Part shown: piece after piece, positions 15,825-25,511 of the stretch
How the letters are laid out: the number at the start of each line of letters is the position of its first letter
How positions within the stretch are numbered: the stretch's first letter is position 1
NCBI GenBank assembly: GCA_900767645.1
Contig: CAAFZY010000021.1
Coordinates: forward strand, 1-64,000
Length of the DNA: 64,000 bases
From: Alphaproteobacteria bacterium
GTDB lineage: Bacteria; Pseudomonadota; Alphaproteobacteria; RF32; CAG-239
Reading direction: 5' to 3'
Position numbers and translations under genes: made by a program
The notes under the pieces: generated by a model
Seen by the model: only the letters and a program-made list of their open reading frames with translations
The model's database searches: none
What the model was told of the DNA's origin: nothing

Positions 15825-17564
15825 TTAATTAGCTTTAAGCATAACTTCAGGAGATTCTATGCCAAGCAGACTTAACAGTTTTTTAAGCATGTCGCGTACC
15901 AATGCCGCAAGTTTTAAGCGGGATGCCGCAATTTGCTTGTTTTCAGCCGTCATAATCGGGCAGGTGTTGTAAAAATTGCTGAACACTTGCGCCAAAGTGT
16001 AAGCATAATCAGTGATAATGCTTGGTTCTTTGCCGGCATAGGCGCGCATTATAATATTTTCAAACTGAGCAAGCTTTAATGCTAAATTCCGTTCGTCATC
16101 ACTTTCAATCATAATTTTGCCTGCATGCAATTCGGCAGAATCGGCTTTGCGTAAAATGGAATTAATCCTCGCAATGGCATACTGAATATAAGGACCTGTT
16201 TTGCCGTCAAATTTAGCAAAATCTTCCAAATCAAAAATATAACCGGAAGCAATGTTGTTTTTTAGGTCTTGAAACTTCATGGCGCCGATGGCAATTTGGT
16301 TGACAAGTTTTTCAATCTCAGCTTTGCCATAACCGGCAACTTCATCAGGTTTTGGCATAGATTGGCGAACTTTTTCTTTGCTCATATTGATTAAATCAGC
16401 AAGGTCCATAACGCCGCCGTCACGAGTCTTAAAAGGCTTTCCGTCAGTGCCGTTTACAGTGCCAAAGCCGATATGTTCAAGCTTGACATCGGGAGCAATG
16501 CCTAACATTTCAGCAATCTTAAAAATTTGTTCAAAGTGCAGAGATTGTCGTTTGTCAACCACATAAATAATTTCATCGGCTTTAAGGTCGTCAACCCGCA
16601 TTTTTATGGTGGCAATATCGGTTACCTGATAGCCGAAACCACCGTCTGATTTTACCAAAATTACCGGCGGCATCGGTTTGTTACTTTCCGGCAGGCGGAT
16701 AATGGTGGCTCCGTCGTCAACCTCAGATAAGCCTTTTTCTTGGGCGATTTTTACAATTTCAGCGCAAGTGTTATGAGCATCGCTTTCGCCGAGCAATAAG
16801 TCAAAATGAGCGCCAAGCTCGTCATAATTTTCTTTAACCGCGGCAACCGAAACGCTGCGCAAATGCTGCCATGCCTTGCGGTACTCAGAGTTGCCGTTTT
16901 GCAGCTCGGCCGTAATGCGGCGGGCGGTTTCTTTAGCGGCTTCGTCTTCTTTGCAACGAATGTTGGCTTGCTTGTATAAAGTGGAAATCTGCTCAATATT
17001 ATAAGTTTCGGCTTTAGATAAGTCACCATCATGGCTGATAATTTCAGCCAATATCATACCCATCGGGGTGCCCCAATCGCCAAAATGAATATCTGAGATA
17101 ACGTTGTTGCCGACAAATAATTCAATCCGGCGGATTGCTTCGCCGATAACAGCTGAACGCAAGTGCCCGACATGCAATGATTTTGCCACATTCGGGCCCC
17201 CGAAATCCATCACCACTTTAGCCGGATTTGCAACTTTACCACAGCCGAAGCGCTCATCTTCAGACATATTATCCAGCATTTTACCGATAAAGCCATTGTT
17301 AAGCTTTATATTTATGAAACCCGGACCATCAATTGAAACAGCGGCAATATCGGCATCGTTTTGAAGCTCGTTTACAATAGTTTGCGCAATTTCACGCGGG
17401 TTTTTATGCAAAATTTTAGCCTGCGCCAAAGCACCGTTGCACTGAAAGTCGCTTAAATCGGGGCGGTCAGATGGCTTTACAACGGCAAAGCGCGGGTCTA
17501 AGTTAAGTTTGTTAAAAATAGTATTGAGTTTGTTGTTAAGTGTTTTTTCAATCGATAAAGTCAT
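15825..17564 (-). CDS. argS: Arginine-tRNA ligase
   Basis: ArgRS charges tRNA-Arg. The 579-residue protein starts with the family's additional N-terminal domain (about 1-110), has the class I signature HVGH at 131-134 within VAKSLHVGHLRSAVIG, and ends with a DALR-type anticodon-binding domain. A canonical KMSKS loop is absent, as in many ArgRS; the FKTRDGGV segment is at that place. Length is normal. It may be co-transcribed with the lipoprotein gene just upstream (12 bases). Confidence 0.98.
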   Translation of the reverse strand: MTLSIEKTLNNKLNTIFNKLNLDPRFAVVKPSDRPDLSDFQCNGALAQAKILHKNPREIAQTIVNELQNDADIAAVSIDGPGFINIKLNNGFIGKMLDNMSEDERFGCGKVANPAKVVMDFGGPNVAKSLHVGHLRSAVIGEAIRRIELFVGNNVISDIHFGDWGTPMGMILAEIISHDGDLSKAETYNIEQISTLYKQANIRCKEDEAAKETARRITAELQNGNSEYRKAWQHLRSVSVAAVKENYDELGAHFDLLLGESDAHNTCAEIVKIAQEKGLSEVDDGATIIRLPESNKPMPPVILVKSDGGFGYQVTDIATIKMRVDDLKADEIIYVVDKRQSLHFEQIFKIAEMLGIAPDVKLEHIGFGTVNGTDGKPFKTRDGGVMDLADLINMSKEKVRQSMPKPDEVAGYGKAEIEKLVNQIAIGAMKFQDLKNNIASGYIFDLEDFAKFDGKTGPYIQYAIARINSILRKADSAELHAGKIMIESDDERNLALKLAQFENIIMRAYAGKEPSIITDYAYTLAQVFSNFYNTCPIMTAENKQIAASRLKLAALVRDMLKKLLSLLGIESPEVMLKAN

Positions 17565-17576
17565 TTTTTATTCCTG

Positions 17577-17909
17577 TTATTTAACGCATTTAAAATAAGC
17601 ATGAGAGGGGAGTACCAACTTGCAACTGAAATGGGTTGTATTTATTTTTTCAGCATGGGTTCCGGTGTTGTTTTTAACACATTCGGCATCGGCAAGTTGT
17701 TGCAATTCGTCCTCGGTTGTCCATAAACCATTGTAGCAAACGGCCGGAGCTTCGGGTTTTGATTTTCCCACATACAGGCGGCTAATATCCCGTACGCCGG
17801 CATTTCGTCGTCGGTCAATAAAAGGTTCAAACAGCGAGCAGGCGGTTAAACTAATTAAAAATAAAGTTGCAGTAATGATTTTTATACTGGACAATTTTAA
17901 AAACTCCAT
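17577..17909 (-). CDS. Small hypothetical lipoprotein
   Basis: The protein (110 residues from the chosen start) has a lipoprotein signal ending in LTAC. The mature part has a YVGKSKPEAPAVCYN segment and four further cysteines, suggesting two disulphides in the periplasm. I do not know its function. The ATG at 17909 has no good ribosome binding site; a TTG at 17894 has GGAG 9 bases upstream and would leave a compact 18-residue signal, so the true start may be there. It lies directly upstream of argS on the same strand. Confidence 0.7.
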   Translation of the reverse strand: MEFLKLSSIKIITATLFLISLTACSLFEPFIDRRRNAGVRDISRLYVGKSKPEAPAVCYNGLWTTEDELQQLADAECVKNNTGTHAEKINTTHFSCKLVLPSHAYFKCVK

Positions 17910-17958
17910 TACATTAAATTCAAATTGTTTCAACTATATTATACAAAGAAGTTTTTAA

Positions 17959-18564
17959 ATGCAAAGCGAAAATGAATATATTGGCGATGATAAGTTCAAA
18001 AAATTTTTAGAGCACTATCATTGTCCGACAACTTTAGACACAGTTAAAATGAAATTTGTCGGCGCAATATGCAGTCCTAATCTGGAACTGCGTCCGACAG
18101 ACGTAATTTCATCGTTTTGGCCGGAAAATGAACAGCCTCGTCTTGAAACCAAAAAAGAAGCAGAGTTGTTTTTTAAGTTTTTTATGGGACTGTGGGACGA
18201 AATGTTTAATTTGGTTAAAGCAAATAAAGTAAACTTGCCTGCTTTTACCAAAGAAGAAAAATCCAATTTGCCGCTTTGGTGCCAAAAACGTTATGAACAG
18301 ATTGAACTCGGTTATTTGGAAGGCTTTTGGGGCGGATGCGATGACTTAAAACTTCCGGCTTACATTGCGCAAATTGCCGATTCTTTATCGGAGCTGGCTG
18401 ATTTGTATCCGGTGCTTGCCAAACGCGCTTTTGCCGGTGATGACGCAGCTGAAATTAACAAAACCTTGGCGCATACCGATAAAATGGTTGAGAGGGCTAT
18501 TAGTTTTATTATTGAAAACTCGGTTTTGCCGCGTATAGATTCATTACGGCGTAAAACCAATTAA
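17959..18564 (+). CDS. Hypothetical protein, weak UPF0149-like character
   Basis: The 201-residue soluble, helical protein has a YLEGFWGGCDD segment in its middle and a charged C-terminal helix. These loosely recall the UPF0149 (YgfB/YecA) family, but the match is from memory and weak. No catalytic motif is visible. It is the first of two closely spaced plus-strand genes; the nitroreductase gene starts 12 bases after its stop, so they are probably co-transcribed. Confidence 0.65.
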   Translation: MQSENEYIGDDKFKKFLEHYHCPTTLDTVKMKFVGAICSPNLELRPTDVISSFWPENEQPRLETKKEAELFFKFFMGLWDEMFNLVKANKVNLPAFTKEEKSNLPLWCQKRYEQIELGYLEGFWGGCDDLKLPAYIAQIADSLSELADLYPVLAKRAFAGDDAAEINKTLAHTDKMVERAISFIIENSVLPRIDSLRRKTN

Positions 18565-18576
18565 CGGAGGTAAAAA

Positions 18577-19113
18577 ATGGACGCATTGGAATGTATTTTA
18601 ACCAGACGTTCGGTCAGACAATTTGACAGCGCTAAAAAAATTACTCACAGCGAGATTGAAGAGCTGCTGAAAGCCGCTTCATACGCGCCTTCGGCTCATA
18701 ATAAGCAACCGTGGTGTTTTTTGGTTATTGAAGATAAAGAAGTTATTAAAGGTTTTCGGCAAATTCAGCCTTGGACGAGCTTTGCCAAAGACGCCTCTTG
18801 CGTGATTATTATTTGCGCCGATACCGATGTTGCTTTTCATCGTGAAAAAGAAGACGAACAATGGAGTTTTGCAGATATTGACTGTTCGCTTGCCGCGCAA
18901 AATTTGCTTTTGGCATGCCATGCCAAAGGTTTGGGCGCGTGCTTTTGCGGAGTGGCGCCGATGCCGACGGTTATGAATGCTCTTAAAAAATATCTGAATT
19001 TGCCGGAAAATATCCGCCCGCTTACCATAATTCCGGTAGGGTATCCGCTTGAAGAGCCAAAACAGCCGGATAACAGATATAATCCGGACAAAGTTCACTG
19101 GGAAAAATGGTAA
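18577..19113 (+). CDS. Nitroreductase-family flavoprotein
   Basis: The 178-residue protein has the nitroreductase fold: an N-terminal TRRSVRQFD flavin-binding motif, AASYAPSAHNKQPWCFLVI, and a C-terminal GLGACFCGV and IIPVGYP. These enzymes bind FMN and reduce varied substrates with NAD(P)H. CGGAGG gives a strong ribosome binding site. The gene ends one base before the convergent rnhA, with no room for a terminator between them. The substrate is unknown. Confidence 0.93.
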   Translation: MDALECILTRRSVRQFDSAKKITHSEIEELLKAASYAPSAHNKQPWCFLVIEDKEVIKGFRQIQPWTSFAKDASCVIIICADTDVAFHREKEDEQWSFADIDCSLAAQNLLLACHAKGLGACFCGVAPMPTVMNALKKYLNLPENIRPLTIIPVGYPLEEPKQPDNRYNPDKVHWEKW

Positions 19114-19566
19114 TTATTTCGCTTGTTCCTTAAATTTTAAGGCTTGCTCACGGGCGAGGGAGTCTACTCGCTCGTTTTCGGGGTGGCCGTTGTGGCCTTT
19201 TACCCATACCCATCTTATTTCATGCGGTTTAATTAATTCATCAAGCTTGGTCCACAAGTCAACGTTTTTAACATCGTTTTTTTTGTTGGAGGTTTTCCAA
19301 TTGTTGCGTTTCCAGTTGGGCAGCCACTCGTTTATGCCGTTCATTACATACTTGCTGTCAGTGTACAGAGTTATATTGCAAACGGTTTTTAAGGCTTTTA
19401 ACGCTTCAATTACCGCGGTTAGTTCCATGCGGTTATTGGTGGTGTCGGCCGCACCGCCGCTTAATTCTTTTTCAATGTCTTTGTGACGCAAAATAACGCC
19501 CCAGCCTCCGGCTCCGGGGTTGCCGGAACAGGCTCCGTCGGTAAAAATTTCAACTCGTGCCGCCAT
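19114..19566 (-). CDS. rnhA: Ribonuclease HI
   Basis: RNase HI degrades the RNA strand of RNA-DNA hybrids. The 150-residue protein has the catalytic set Asp10 ([11 protein letters not shown]), Glu48 (RMEL), Asp70 (TDSKYV) and Asp135 (ERVDSLA), plus the basic handle region [11 protein letters not shown] and a KGHNGHPEN loop. Length is typical. It follows the AlbA_2 gene after one base and is probably translated from the same transcript. Confidence 0.97.
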   Translation of the reverse strand: MAARVEIFTDGACSGNPGAGGWGVILRHKDIEKELSGGAADTTNNRMELTAVIEALKALKTVCNITLYTDSKYVMNGINEWLPNWKRNNWKTSNKKNDVKNVDLWTKLDELIKPHEIRWVWVKGHNGHPENERVDSLAREQALKFKEQAK

Positions 19567-19567
19567 A

Positions 19568-20632
19568 TTATTCGCTCTTTAAATATTCAGTAAAAAATTC
19601 GGTTGCTAAGCTTTCTTGCTCGTCTTCTTCCCGTAATGCTCGGGCTACAAATGAGCGCAGTTGATTTTTGGGAATATAAATTCGAAAATCTTTCGGAACA
19701 GCTCCTTCCGCGCCGATTACGCCGTTAATGCACAAATCTTCTTCAATATACGGCGATAAAATTATCTGCACATTGGCAAATTTAAGCATACCGCGCGGAG
19801 GCAGGCGCAATTCCGGACGGGTGATTAAGTTGGTATGACCGCTGATACCGGTTAAAGCGTCCATTTGGCTGTAATTTAAAAAACGCACCTTGTTGTATTC
19901 GCTGCCGGTAGATTCGGTAGTGCATGATAAATAAATCTCTCGCGCCAGAGCGTTGCTTTGGTTGTGAGCTTGAATGGAAAAACCGATTTTAACATATTTT
20001 TCCGGCGGATTATCAATGGTTTTGGGATAAAGCATATCTTCATCGGCGTTTTCTAAAATTTCAAGTGATTTATCTTTAATTTCAAGTTCAATATTCGGCT
20101 GCGGACGCTTACCGAACATACCGGCAATTACCGCATACGGCGCCGGAACATTATTGGAGCCGGAACGAATGTAAATAGTGCTGTTGCCGGTGGTCATCAG
20201 CGGCGTAATTTCAGATTTCGGAATGTAAGTGGCTATAAAACCGTTACCTTCGGAATCGCAACTGATAATATGGTTGCGAACCTTGTTATGGCTTGGAATG
20301 GTGCAACCGGAAATGGCGCTTTCAAGCCAACTTAAAAAGCGATGCACATTTTGTACCTTAACTTTGGCTTGGGCAACATCGCCGACTTCGGTATCGCGGG
20401 CGCACTCAACACCCCAAATTACAACTCCGCCTTCAGAGTTGCCGAATCCGGAAATGGCTTTGGCTAAATTTTTGCGGTCATCGCGATGAAGCGTGTTAAA
20501 ATTTTTGCCGGTTGAAACCGCTTGCTTAAAATCAAGAAACAATTCTTCGCTTTGGCGGGTTAAAATAAACTCATCAATAGCATCTTCGCCAAAGTAAATA
20601 AGCTTTTGAAAAATATCTTCCGCACGTGACAT
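19568..20632 (-). CDS. AlbA_2 (Schlafen-type) domain protein
   Basis: The 354-residue protein begins with an AlbA_2 putative DNA-binding domain (about residues 18-165), recognisable by LDFKQAVS, the [16 protein letters not shown] segment and GGVVIWGVE. The rest lacks the usual helicase or winged-helix parts and may be a beta-rich sensor domain. AlbA_2 proteins are often transcription-related or defence-associated, but nothing around it points to defence: it sits upstream of rnhA. GGAG lies 8 bases before the start. Confidence 0.8.
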   Translation of the reverse strand: MSRAEDIFQKLIYFGEDAIDEFILTRQSEELFLDFKQAVSTGKNFNTLHRDDRKNLAKAISGFGNSEGGVVIWGVECARDTEVGDVAQAKVKVQNVHRFLSWLESAISGCTIPSHNKVRNHIISCDSEGNGFIATYIPKSEITPLMTTGNSTIYIRSGSNNVPAPYAVIAGMFGKRPQPNIELEIKDKSLEILENADEDMLYPKTIDNPPEKYVKIGFSIQAHNQSNALAREIYLSCTTESTGSEYNKVRFLNYSQMDALTGISGHTNLITRPELRLPPRGMLKFANVQIILSPYIEEDLCINGVIGAEGAVPKDFRIYIPKNQLRSFVARALREEDEQESLATEFFTEYLKSE

Positions 20633-20692
20633 GGTATTATCTCCACTCAGTTAAATTTAAATAAAATTTAGCACAAGTTGGATAACAAAGCC

Positions 20693-21955
20693 TTAAAATT
20701 GCAAATATTTTTGCAGACGCTCATAATCGGGATAATCGGTTATGTCGCCAAGCAACGTATAAGTCGGCTTTGATGTGAACAACATTTGCGCGGCTTTTTG
20801 AATATCTTCGGCACTAACCGCTTCAATACGCTCAACAATTTCAGCAATCGGAATAACCCGATTATACAAAAGCATTTGGCGGGCAATAACCTCAGCCGTT
20901 GCCGACGAGCTTTCAAGCGCCATCAGCATACTGGCTTTAAGTTGCACTTTGGCACGGTTAATTTCAGCTTCAGTAACTTTATCTTGTACCACTTTTTTAA
21001 TTTCATCAGCTATTACCGGCACAATTTGATTGATTTCAGATCCGGATAATCCGGCGTATATGCCGAATAAGCCATTGGCAGTATGCGAGTTGGTAAAGCT
21101 GTAAACGGTATATACCAAGCCTCTTTTTTCACGAATTTCCTGAAACAGGCGTGACGACATTCCGCCGCCGAACAAAGTTGAAAACACTGAAATCGGGTAA
21201 TACATCGGGTTAAAATACTCAACACCCTTAAAGCCGATTAAAACATGAGCCTGTTCAATATCGCGTTTTTCAGTGTAAAAGCCGCCTTCATAAACTTGCG
21301 GAGCGGGAGTAAAGAGCTTTTTGGCCCTGAAATCGGCAAGGCGGGCTTCAACCATTTTAACAAACAAGTCATGATTTAAGTTGCCGACCGCAACCACCAT
21401 CATATTTTCAGCCGCGTAATTGTGCTGCATATACCTGCGTAAATCGTCGGCGGTAAAAGCGCGGACTTTTTCAGCCGGACCTAAAATAGAACGCCCTAAA
21501 GGCTGATTGGGAAAGGCTTTTTCTTGAAAATAATCAAAAATTACGTCATCAGGAGTATCATTACCCTGTTTAATTTCCTGCACCACCACTTCTTTTTCTT
21601 TAACCATTTCATCAGCCGGAAAAGTCGGGTTTGCGATAAAATCAGCAATTACATCAAGCGCAAGTTCTAAGTCGTTTTTAAGCATTTTTGCGTAAAATGC
21701 GGTAAATTCGCGCGAGGTGTAAGCGTTGTTTTGTCCGCCGACATTTTCAATTTCTTCCGAAATTTGTAAAGACGTGCGTTTTTCAGTGCCCTTAAACACC
21801 ATATGTTCAACAAAGTGCGAGATGCCGTTAATATCTTCTGTTTCATAGGCGGAGCCTGTGTTTACCCAAATTCCCAATGATACGGTTTCATTTTGCGGTC
21901 GCTCCGATGTAACAATGCGGAGACCGTTGCTTAATATTGTTTGTTTTGTTTGCAT
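20693..21955 (-). CDS. M16-family zinc peptidase, MPP-like
   Basis: The 420-residue protein is a pitrilysin/M16B peptidase, related to the bacterial ancestors of the mitochondrial processing peptidase. The inverted zinc motif HFVEH is at 47-51, and the distal zinc ligand Glu127 lies 76 residues later as in the family. A substrate-binding glycine-rich loop (LFGGGMSSRLFQEIREKRG) is also present. No signal peptide is seen, so it is probably cytosolic. It is a single gene, divergent from elbB. In many Alphaproteobacteria this gene neighbours thrC, which is not seen here. Confidence 0.95.
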   Translation of the reverse strand: MQTKQTILSNGLRIVTSERPQNETVSLGIWVNTGSAYETEDINGISHFVEHMVFKGTEKRTSLQISEEIENVGGQNNAYTSREFTAFYAKMLKNDLELALDVIADFIANPTFPADEMVKEKEVVVQEIKQGNDTPDDVIFDYFQEKAFPNQPLGRSILGPAEKVRAFTADDLRRYMQHNYAAENMMVVAVGNLNHDLFVKMVEARLADFRAKKLFTPAPQVYEGGFYTEKRDIEQAHVLIGFKGVEYFNPMYYPISVFSTLFGGGMSSRLFQEIREKRGLVYTVYSFTNSHTANGLFGIYAGLSGSEINQIVPVIADEIKKVVQDKVTEAEINRAKVQLKASMLMALESSSATAEVIARQMLLYNRVIPIAEIVERIEAVSAEDIQKAAQMLFTSKPTYTLLGDITDYPDYERLQKYLQF

Positions 21956-22044
21956 TTTTGCCCTTTATTTAAAATCTAAATTGACAGCATTATATCGTGC
22001 GTATAACATAAATCAACCATAATCGTATCAACAGGAGCTTTAAT

Positions 22045-22710
22045 ATGCAAAAACAATACAAATTTGCCGTAGTGCTGTCAGGCTGCGGCAGAGCCGACGG
22101 TTCGGAAATTCATGAAGCAACATGCGCGTTGCTTGCCATCAGTAATGCCGGTTGCTCATATCAGTGCTTTGCGCCGGATATTGAACAAGCCGCGGTAGTT
22201 AATCATTTAACCGGCAAAAGAACAGGCGAAAAACGCAATGTTTTGATAGAATCGGCTCGTATCGCCCGCGGAAATATCAAAAAACTGACTGAATTTAATC
22301 CGCAAGATTATAACGCCGTAATTTTTATCGGCGGGGTTGGCGCAATTACCAACTGGTGTGATTTTGCCGTTAAGGCTGATGAATGCACGGTTGAACCGTC
22401 GGTATACAATGCGGTTATAAACAGTTTTAAGCTCGGAACGGTAATCGGGGCCATGTGTATTGCTCCGGTATTAATTGCCAAAGTTTTAGGCGGCGAGGGC
22501 GTTTGCGTTACTATCGGCAATGATAGCGAGGTTGCAAGCTTAATTGCCGCCATGGGCGCCAAACATCAAAATTGCACAGTTGCGGAAGCTTGCGTTGATG
22601 AAAAATGTAAAGTTGTGACCACGCCGGCCTATATGCTTGCATCATCAATTTCAGAAGTTGCGCAAGGTGCTCAAAATATGGTGAACGAAATACTTAAGTT
22701 GGTGAAATAA
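22045..22710 (+). CDS. elbB: ElbB-family glyoxalase (DJ-1/PfpI superfamily)
   Basis: The 221-residue protein matches the ElbB family through LSGCGRADGSEIHEA, the FAPD and NHLTG segments, and the nucleophile elbow GAMCIAPVL. ElbB is known for weak glyoxalase activity and for enhancing isoprenoid output in E. coli. The cytosolic fold is that of class I glutamine amidotransferases. AGGAG precedes the start. It leads an elbB-tatD-tcdA-hydF-like gene run. Confidence 0.93.
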   Translation: MQKQYKFAVVLSGCGRADGSEIHEATCALLAISNAGCSYQCFAPDIEQAAVVNHLTGKRTGEKRNVLIESARIARGNIKKLTEFNPQDYNAVIFIGGVGAITNWCDFAVKADECTVEPSVYNAVINSFKLGTVIGAMCIAPVLIAKVLGGEGVCVTIGNDSEVASLIAAMGAKHQNCTVAEACVDEKCKVVTTPAYMLASSISEVAQGAQNMVNEILKLVK

Positions 22711-22723
22711 CAGGCTGAATATT

Positions 22724-23443
22724 ATGCATTTTGTCGACACACACATTCACTTACAAAATTTTGATATACCGGCAGAAGAAGTTATTAGTCTTTTGCGGCA
22801 AAACGGCGTTGATAAATGCATTTGTATTTCAGCTACGGAAGATGATTGGAAAAAAATCGGTAATTTGGCGCAAAAGTTTCCGCAAACGGTGATACCTGCC
22901 TTTGCCGTTCACCCGTGGCATGCGACAACCCCGCAATCAGGCTGGCAAGAACGTTTAGAACAAAAACTCAAAGAGTTTCCGCAAGCTTTAATCGGCGAGT
23001 GCGGACTTGACCTTTTAAAAGGGGCGGAAATTTCACTGCAACAAAAAGTATTTGAAGAGCATATTGCTCTTGCCAAACAATATAATCGTCCGCTCTTGTT
23101 GCATATGGTAAAGGCTTGGAGTTTGTTAAATGATTATTTGAAGATGTTGCCCCAGCCATTTGTTTTTCATTCATTTAACGGAAGCTCCGAAATGCTGCGG
23201 CAAATAATTAAGCACAATGGTTATATTGCTATAAATGCTAAAATTTTGCAGACAAAGCATGCGGAAGAGGTTATTAAAAGCGTACCGAAAAATCGCTTGC
23301 TTTTAGAAACCGATGCTCCATATCAAACTAAAATATCCGATTTGCCGATTTTGTGCGAAAAAATAGCTTTAATACGCGGCGAGAGGGTTGAAGAAACGGC
23401 TGAGAATGTATATAATAACTCATTGAGGATTATAAATTTATGA
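22724..23443 (+). CDS. TatD-family metal-dependent hydrolase (first of two)
   Basis: The 239-residue TIM-barrel protein has the metal-binding HIH near residue 7, the GECGLDLL motif near residue 91 and a late ETDAPYQ motif. TatD proteins are metal-dependent nucleases or hydrolases. It is more divergent than the TatD at 42296 and lacks the usual FHCY; the corresponding segment reads FHSFNGS. Its last bases overlap the tcdA start by 4 bases (ATGA), so it is translated in an operon with it. Confidence 0.88.
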   Translation: MHFVDTHIHLQNFDIPAEEVISLLRQNGVDKCICISATEDDWKKIGNLAQKFPQTVIPAFAVHPWHATTPQSGWQERLEQKLKEFPQALIGECGLDLLKGAEISLQQKVFEEHIALAKQYNRPLLLHMVKAWSLLNDYLKMLPQPFVFHSFNGSSEMLRQIIKHNGYIAINAKILQTKHAEEVIKSVPKNRLLLETDAPYQTKISDLPILCEKIALIRGERVEETAENVYNNSLRIINL

Positions 23444-24165
23444 ACGATAAAAGACTTATGCGCACCAAGGCCTTACTTGGTGAAAACGGTGTAAAAAATT
23501 TGCAAAACGCCACGGTTATGCTCTTCGGGCTCGGTGCAGTCGGCGGTTATGCGCTTGAGGGCTTGGCACGTGCCGGTATCGGACATTTAATTTTGGTCGA
23601 TTTTGATGTTTTTGATGAAAGCAATATCAATCGCCAGATTTTGGCATTAAGTTCCACCGTTGGCAAAAAAAAGACGGAGGCGGCCAAACAAAGGGTTTTG
23701 GAAATTAATCCAGAGTGTAATGTTGAACTTGAAGATGTTTTTGTAACCGGCGAAAATATCGACATTTTATTAAACCGCAAGATTGACTATGCTGTTGATG
23801 CAATTGATGTGATGAAGTCTAAATGCTGTTTAATGTATGAGCTTTACAAACGGCAAATTCCGTTCATCAGCTCAATGGGGGCGGCACTTAAAACCGATGC
23901 TTCGTGCATTAAAACAGCCAAGCTCTCGCAAACGGTTAATTGTCCGATGGCGCGTTGTATTCGGCAAAACTTAAAAAAGTGCGGCGTTGATTTAAGCAAA
24001 ATAGATTGTGTTTTTTCGTCGGAACAATGCAATTTGCCGGAAGGAGCAATTAGTAAAAATCCTCAGGGCGGTAAAAATATTTTAGGCTCACTGCCTACCA
24101 TTACCGCTATTTTCGGCTTAACCATCGCCAATAAAATAATTGGAGATATTGCAAAAGGAAGGTGA
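23440..24165 (+). CDS. tcdA: TcdA/ThiF-like tRNA threonylcarbamoyladenosine dehydratase
   Basis: The 241-residue protein has the E1-like fold: an ATP-binding GLGAVGG loop, the ESNINRQILA motif and a DAIDVMKSK segment. This combination is typical of TcdA (CsdL), which cyclises the t6A modification at position 37 of ANN-decoding tRNAs. It overlaps tatD by 4 bases and is followed 3 bases later by the hydF-like gene. Another small ThiF-family role cannot be excluded but is less likely. Confidence 0.9.
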   Translation: MNDKRLMRTKALLGENGVKNLQNATVMLFGLGAVGGYALEGLARAGIGHLILVDFDVFDESNINRQILALSSTVGKKKTEAAKQRVLEINPECNVELEDVFVTGENIDILLNRKIDYAVDAIDVMKSKCCLMYELYKRQIPFISSMGAALKTDASCIKTAKLSQTVNCPMARCIRQNLKKCGVDLSKIDCVFSSEQCNLPEGAISKNPQGGKNILGSLPTITAIFGLTIANKIIGDIAKGR

Positions 24166-24168
24166 TTT

Positions 24169-25419
24169 ATGCAACATAATTCGGCGGACTATAAGGACTA
24201 TAAAATTAAAATTGTGGTACTCGGACGCCGAAAATCAGGCAAAACAAGCTTTATTCGTCTGATAACCGGCACAAAGGCCGATAATAAAGGTAAGTCATCT
24301 GCGCTTGCCGCCGAAACGTATGAAATATCGCAACAAATGTATCCGATAGGTTCGTTATTGTGGTTTGATACTCCAGGTTTCAGCGGTGATAATAACAGCA
24401 TAAAAAATCAGCTTACCGCTTTGACTCCGGTTTTAACCGCCGCCGATGTGGCGGTTTTGGTGTGCGAGGGAGATAAAATCGGCAAAATCGAACGAACTTT
24501 AATCACTGATTTAGAACTTAAAAAAATTCCGTTGATTGTGGTATTTAACAAAGCCGATACTCATCATATCAGCAACACAGTCGGAGCAATTGCCGTAAAC
24601 TCAACCGATTGGTTGTCTCGTGATAAAGTTTTGCTTGAACTTAAAGAGGCTTTAATAAAAGTTTGTCCCGAAGATTTACTGATACCGCCGGTTTTGCTCG
24701 GAGATTTGGCGCCAAACGGCGGTTTGGTTGTTATGATGATTGCCAATGATTATAAAGCGCCGCAAGGACGGTTGACACTGCCGCAAATGCAAGCGGCGCG
24801 TGATTGTATCAATCATCAGCAACAGATATTAATCGTTACGGAAAAAGAATACTCCAACACATTGAATAAATTGAAAAATCCGCCTGACTTGGTGATTTGC
24901 GATTCTGATTTGGTAACGGCTATGGTTGCGCAAACGCCGCCTTATGTTAAATGCACCACCTTTGCGGTTTTAACCGCCCGTATGCAGGGCGATTTGCAAC
25001 AAATGACCGATGGCGCTTTGGCATTATGGAAACTTAAAAACGGCGATAAAGTATTAATTGCGGAACCGTTCAGACCCGATGAATTAAAAGATGATGTCGG
25101 TACGATTAAAATTCCGCGCCAAATATCCGAAAAAACCGGTAAAGATTTAATAATTGAGCATTTCTTCGGCTCTGATTGCCCATTCGGACTTGAAAATTAC
25201 AATCTGGTAGTGCATCGAGGATTGCACCTTTCCAGTAGGCGCGAATTTATGACGGAGCAGAGCAGGTGCGCTAAGGCTAATGTGCCTTTAACCAATTACA
25301 GCGTTTGCATTTCAGAGCTGAACGGAGCGCTTGAAACCATATTGCGCCCGTTTCCGAACACTTTGGAACGCTATAAACGCCGCCGTGATGAAATTTTTAC
25401 GCCTAAACGGCAACCATAA
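24169..25419 (+). CDS. HydF paralogue lacking the Fe-S ligands
   Basis: The 416-residue protein aligns over its full length with the HydF encoded next door. The GTPase P-loop (GRRKSGKTS), DTPG and NKAD are kept, but the G2 region lacks the TTTD of the neighbour. The three cysteines that hold the [4Fe-4S] cluster in HydF are replaced: Phe301, Arg350 and His353 stand at the places of Cys298, Cys347 and Cys350. It therefore probably cannot carry the cluster. It has an AAGGAAGG ribosome binding site and an intact frame, so it may have a new or regulatory role. Confidence 0.88.
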   Translation: MQHNSADYKDYKIKIVVLGRRKSGKTSFIRLITGTKADNKGKSSALAAETYEISQQMYPIGSLLWFDTPGFSGDNNSIKNQLTALTPVLTAADVAVLVCEGDKIGKIERTLITDLELKKIPLIVVFNKADTHHISNTVGAIAVNSTDWLSRDKVLLELKEALIKVCPEDLLIPPVLLGDLAPNGGLVVMMIANDYKAPQGRLTLPQMQAARDCINHQQQILIVTEKEYSNTLNKLKNPPDLVICDSDLVTAMVAQTPPYVKCTTFAVLTARMQGDLQQMTDGALALWKLKNGDKVLIAEPFRPDELKDDVGTIKIPRQISEKTGKDLIIEHFFGSDCPFGLENYNLVVHRGLHLSSRREFMTEQSRCAKANVPLTNYSVCISELNGALETILRPFPNTLERYKRRRDEIFTPKRQP

Positions 25420-25451
25420 CTTTCAGGCGTTGTATAAAATTGTTGATATTG

Positions 25452-25479
25452 TTGCGTTTTTTATCTTTTGAGCTATTAT
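25452..25479 (+). promoter_or_regulatory. Possible separate promoter for hydF
   Basis: TTGCGT (25452-25457) and TATTAT (25474-25479) with a 16-base spacer lie 33 bases before the hydF start, in the 92-base gap between the two hydF-type genes. This suggests that the intact hydF can be expressed apart from its paralogue. Confidence 0.4.
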
Positions 25480-25511
25480 TTGTCATATTTTACTTTTTAA
25501 AGGATACTTAA

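Noticed and set aside
16378..16566. Missing KMSKS in ArgS as evidence of inactivity
   Set aside because: Many arginyl-tRNA synthetases lack a canonical KMSKS and are active; the rest of the protein is normal.
24169..25419. First hydF gene as a frameshifted pseudogene
   Set aside because: The frame is intact over the full length, the P-loop, G3 and G4 motifs are kept, and a strong ribosome binding site is present; only specific ligand and switch residues are changed.
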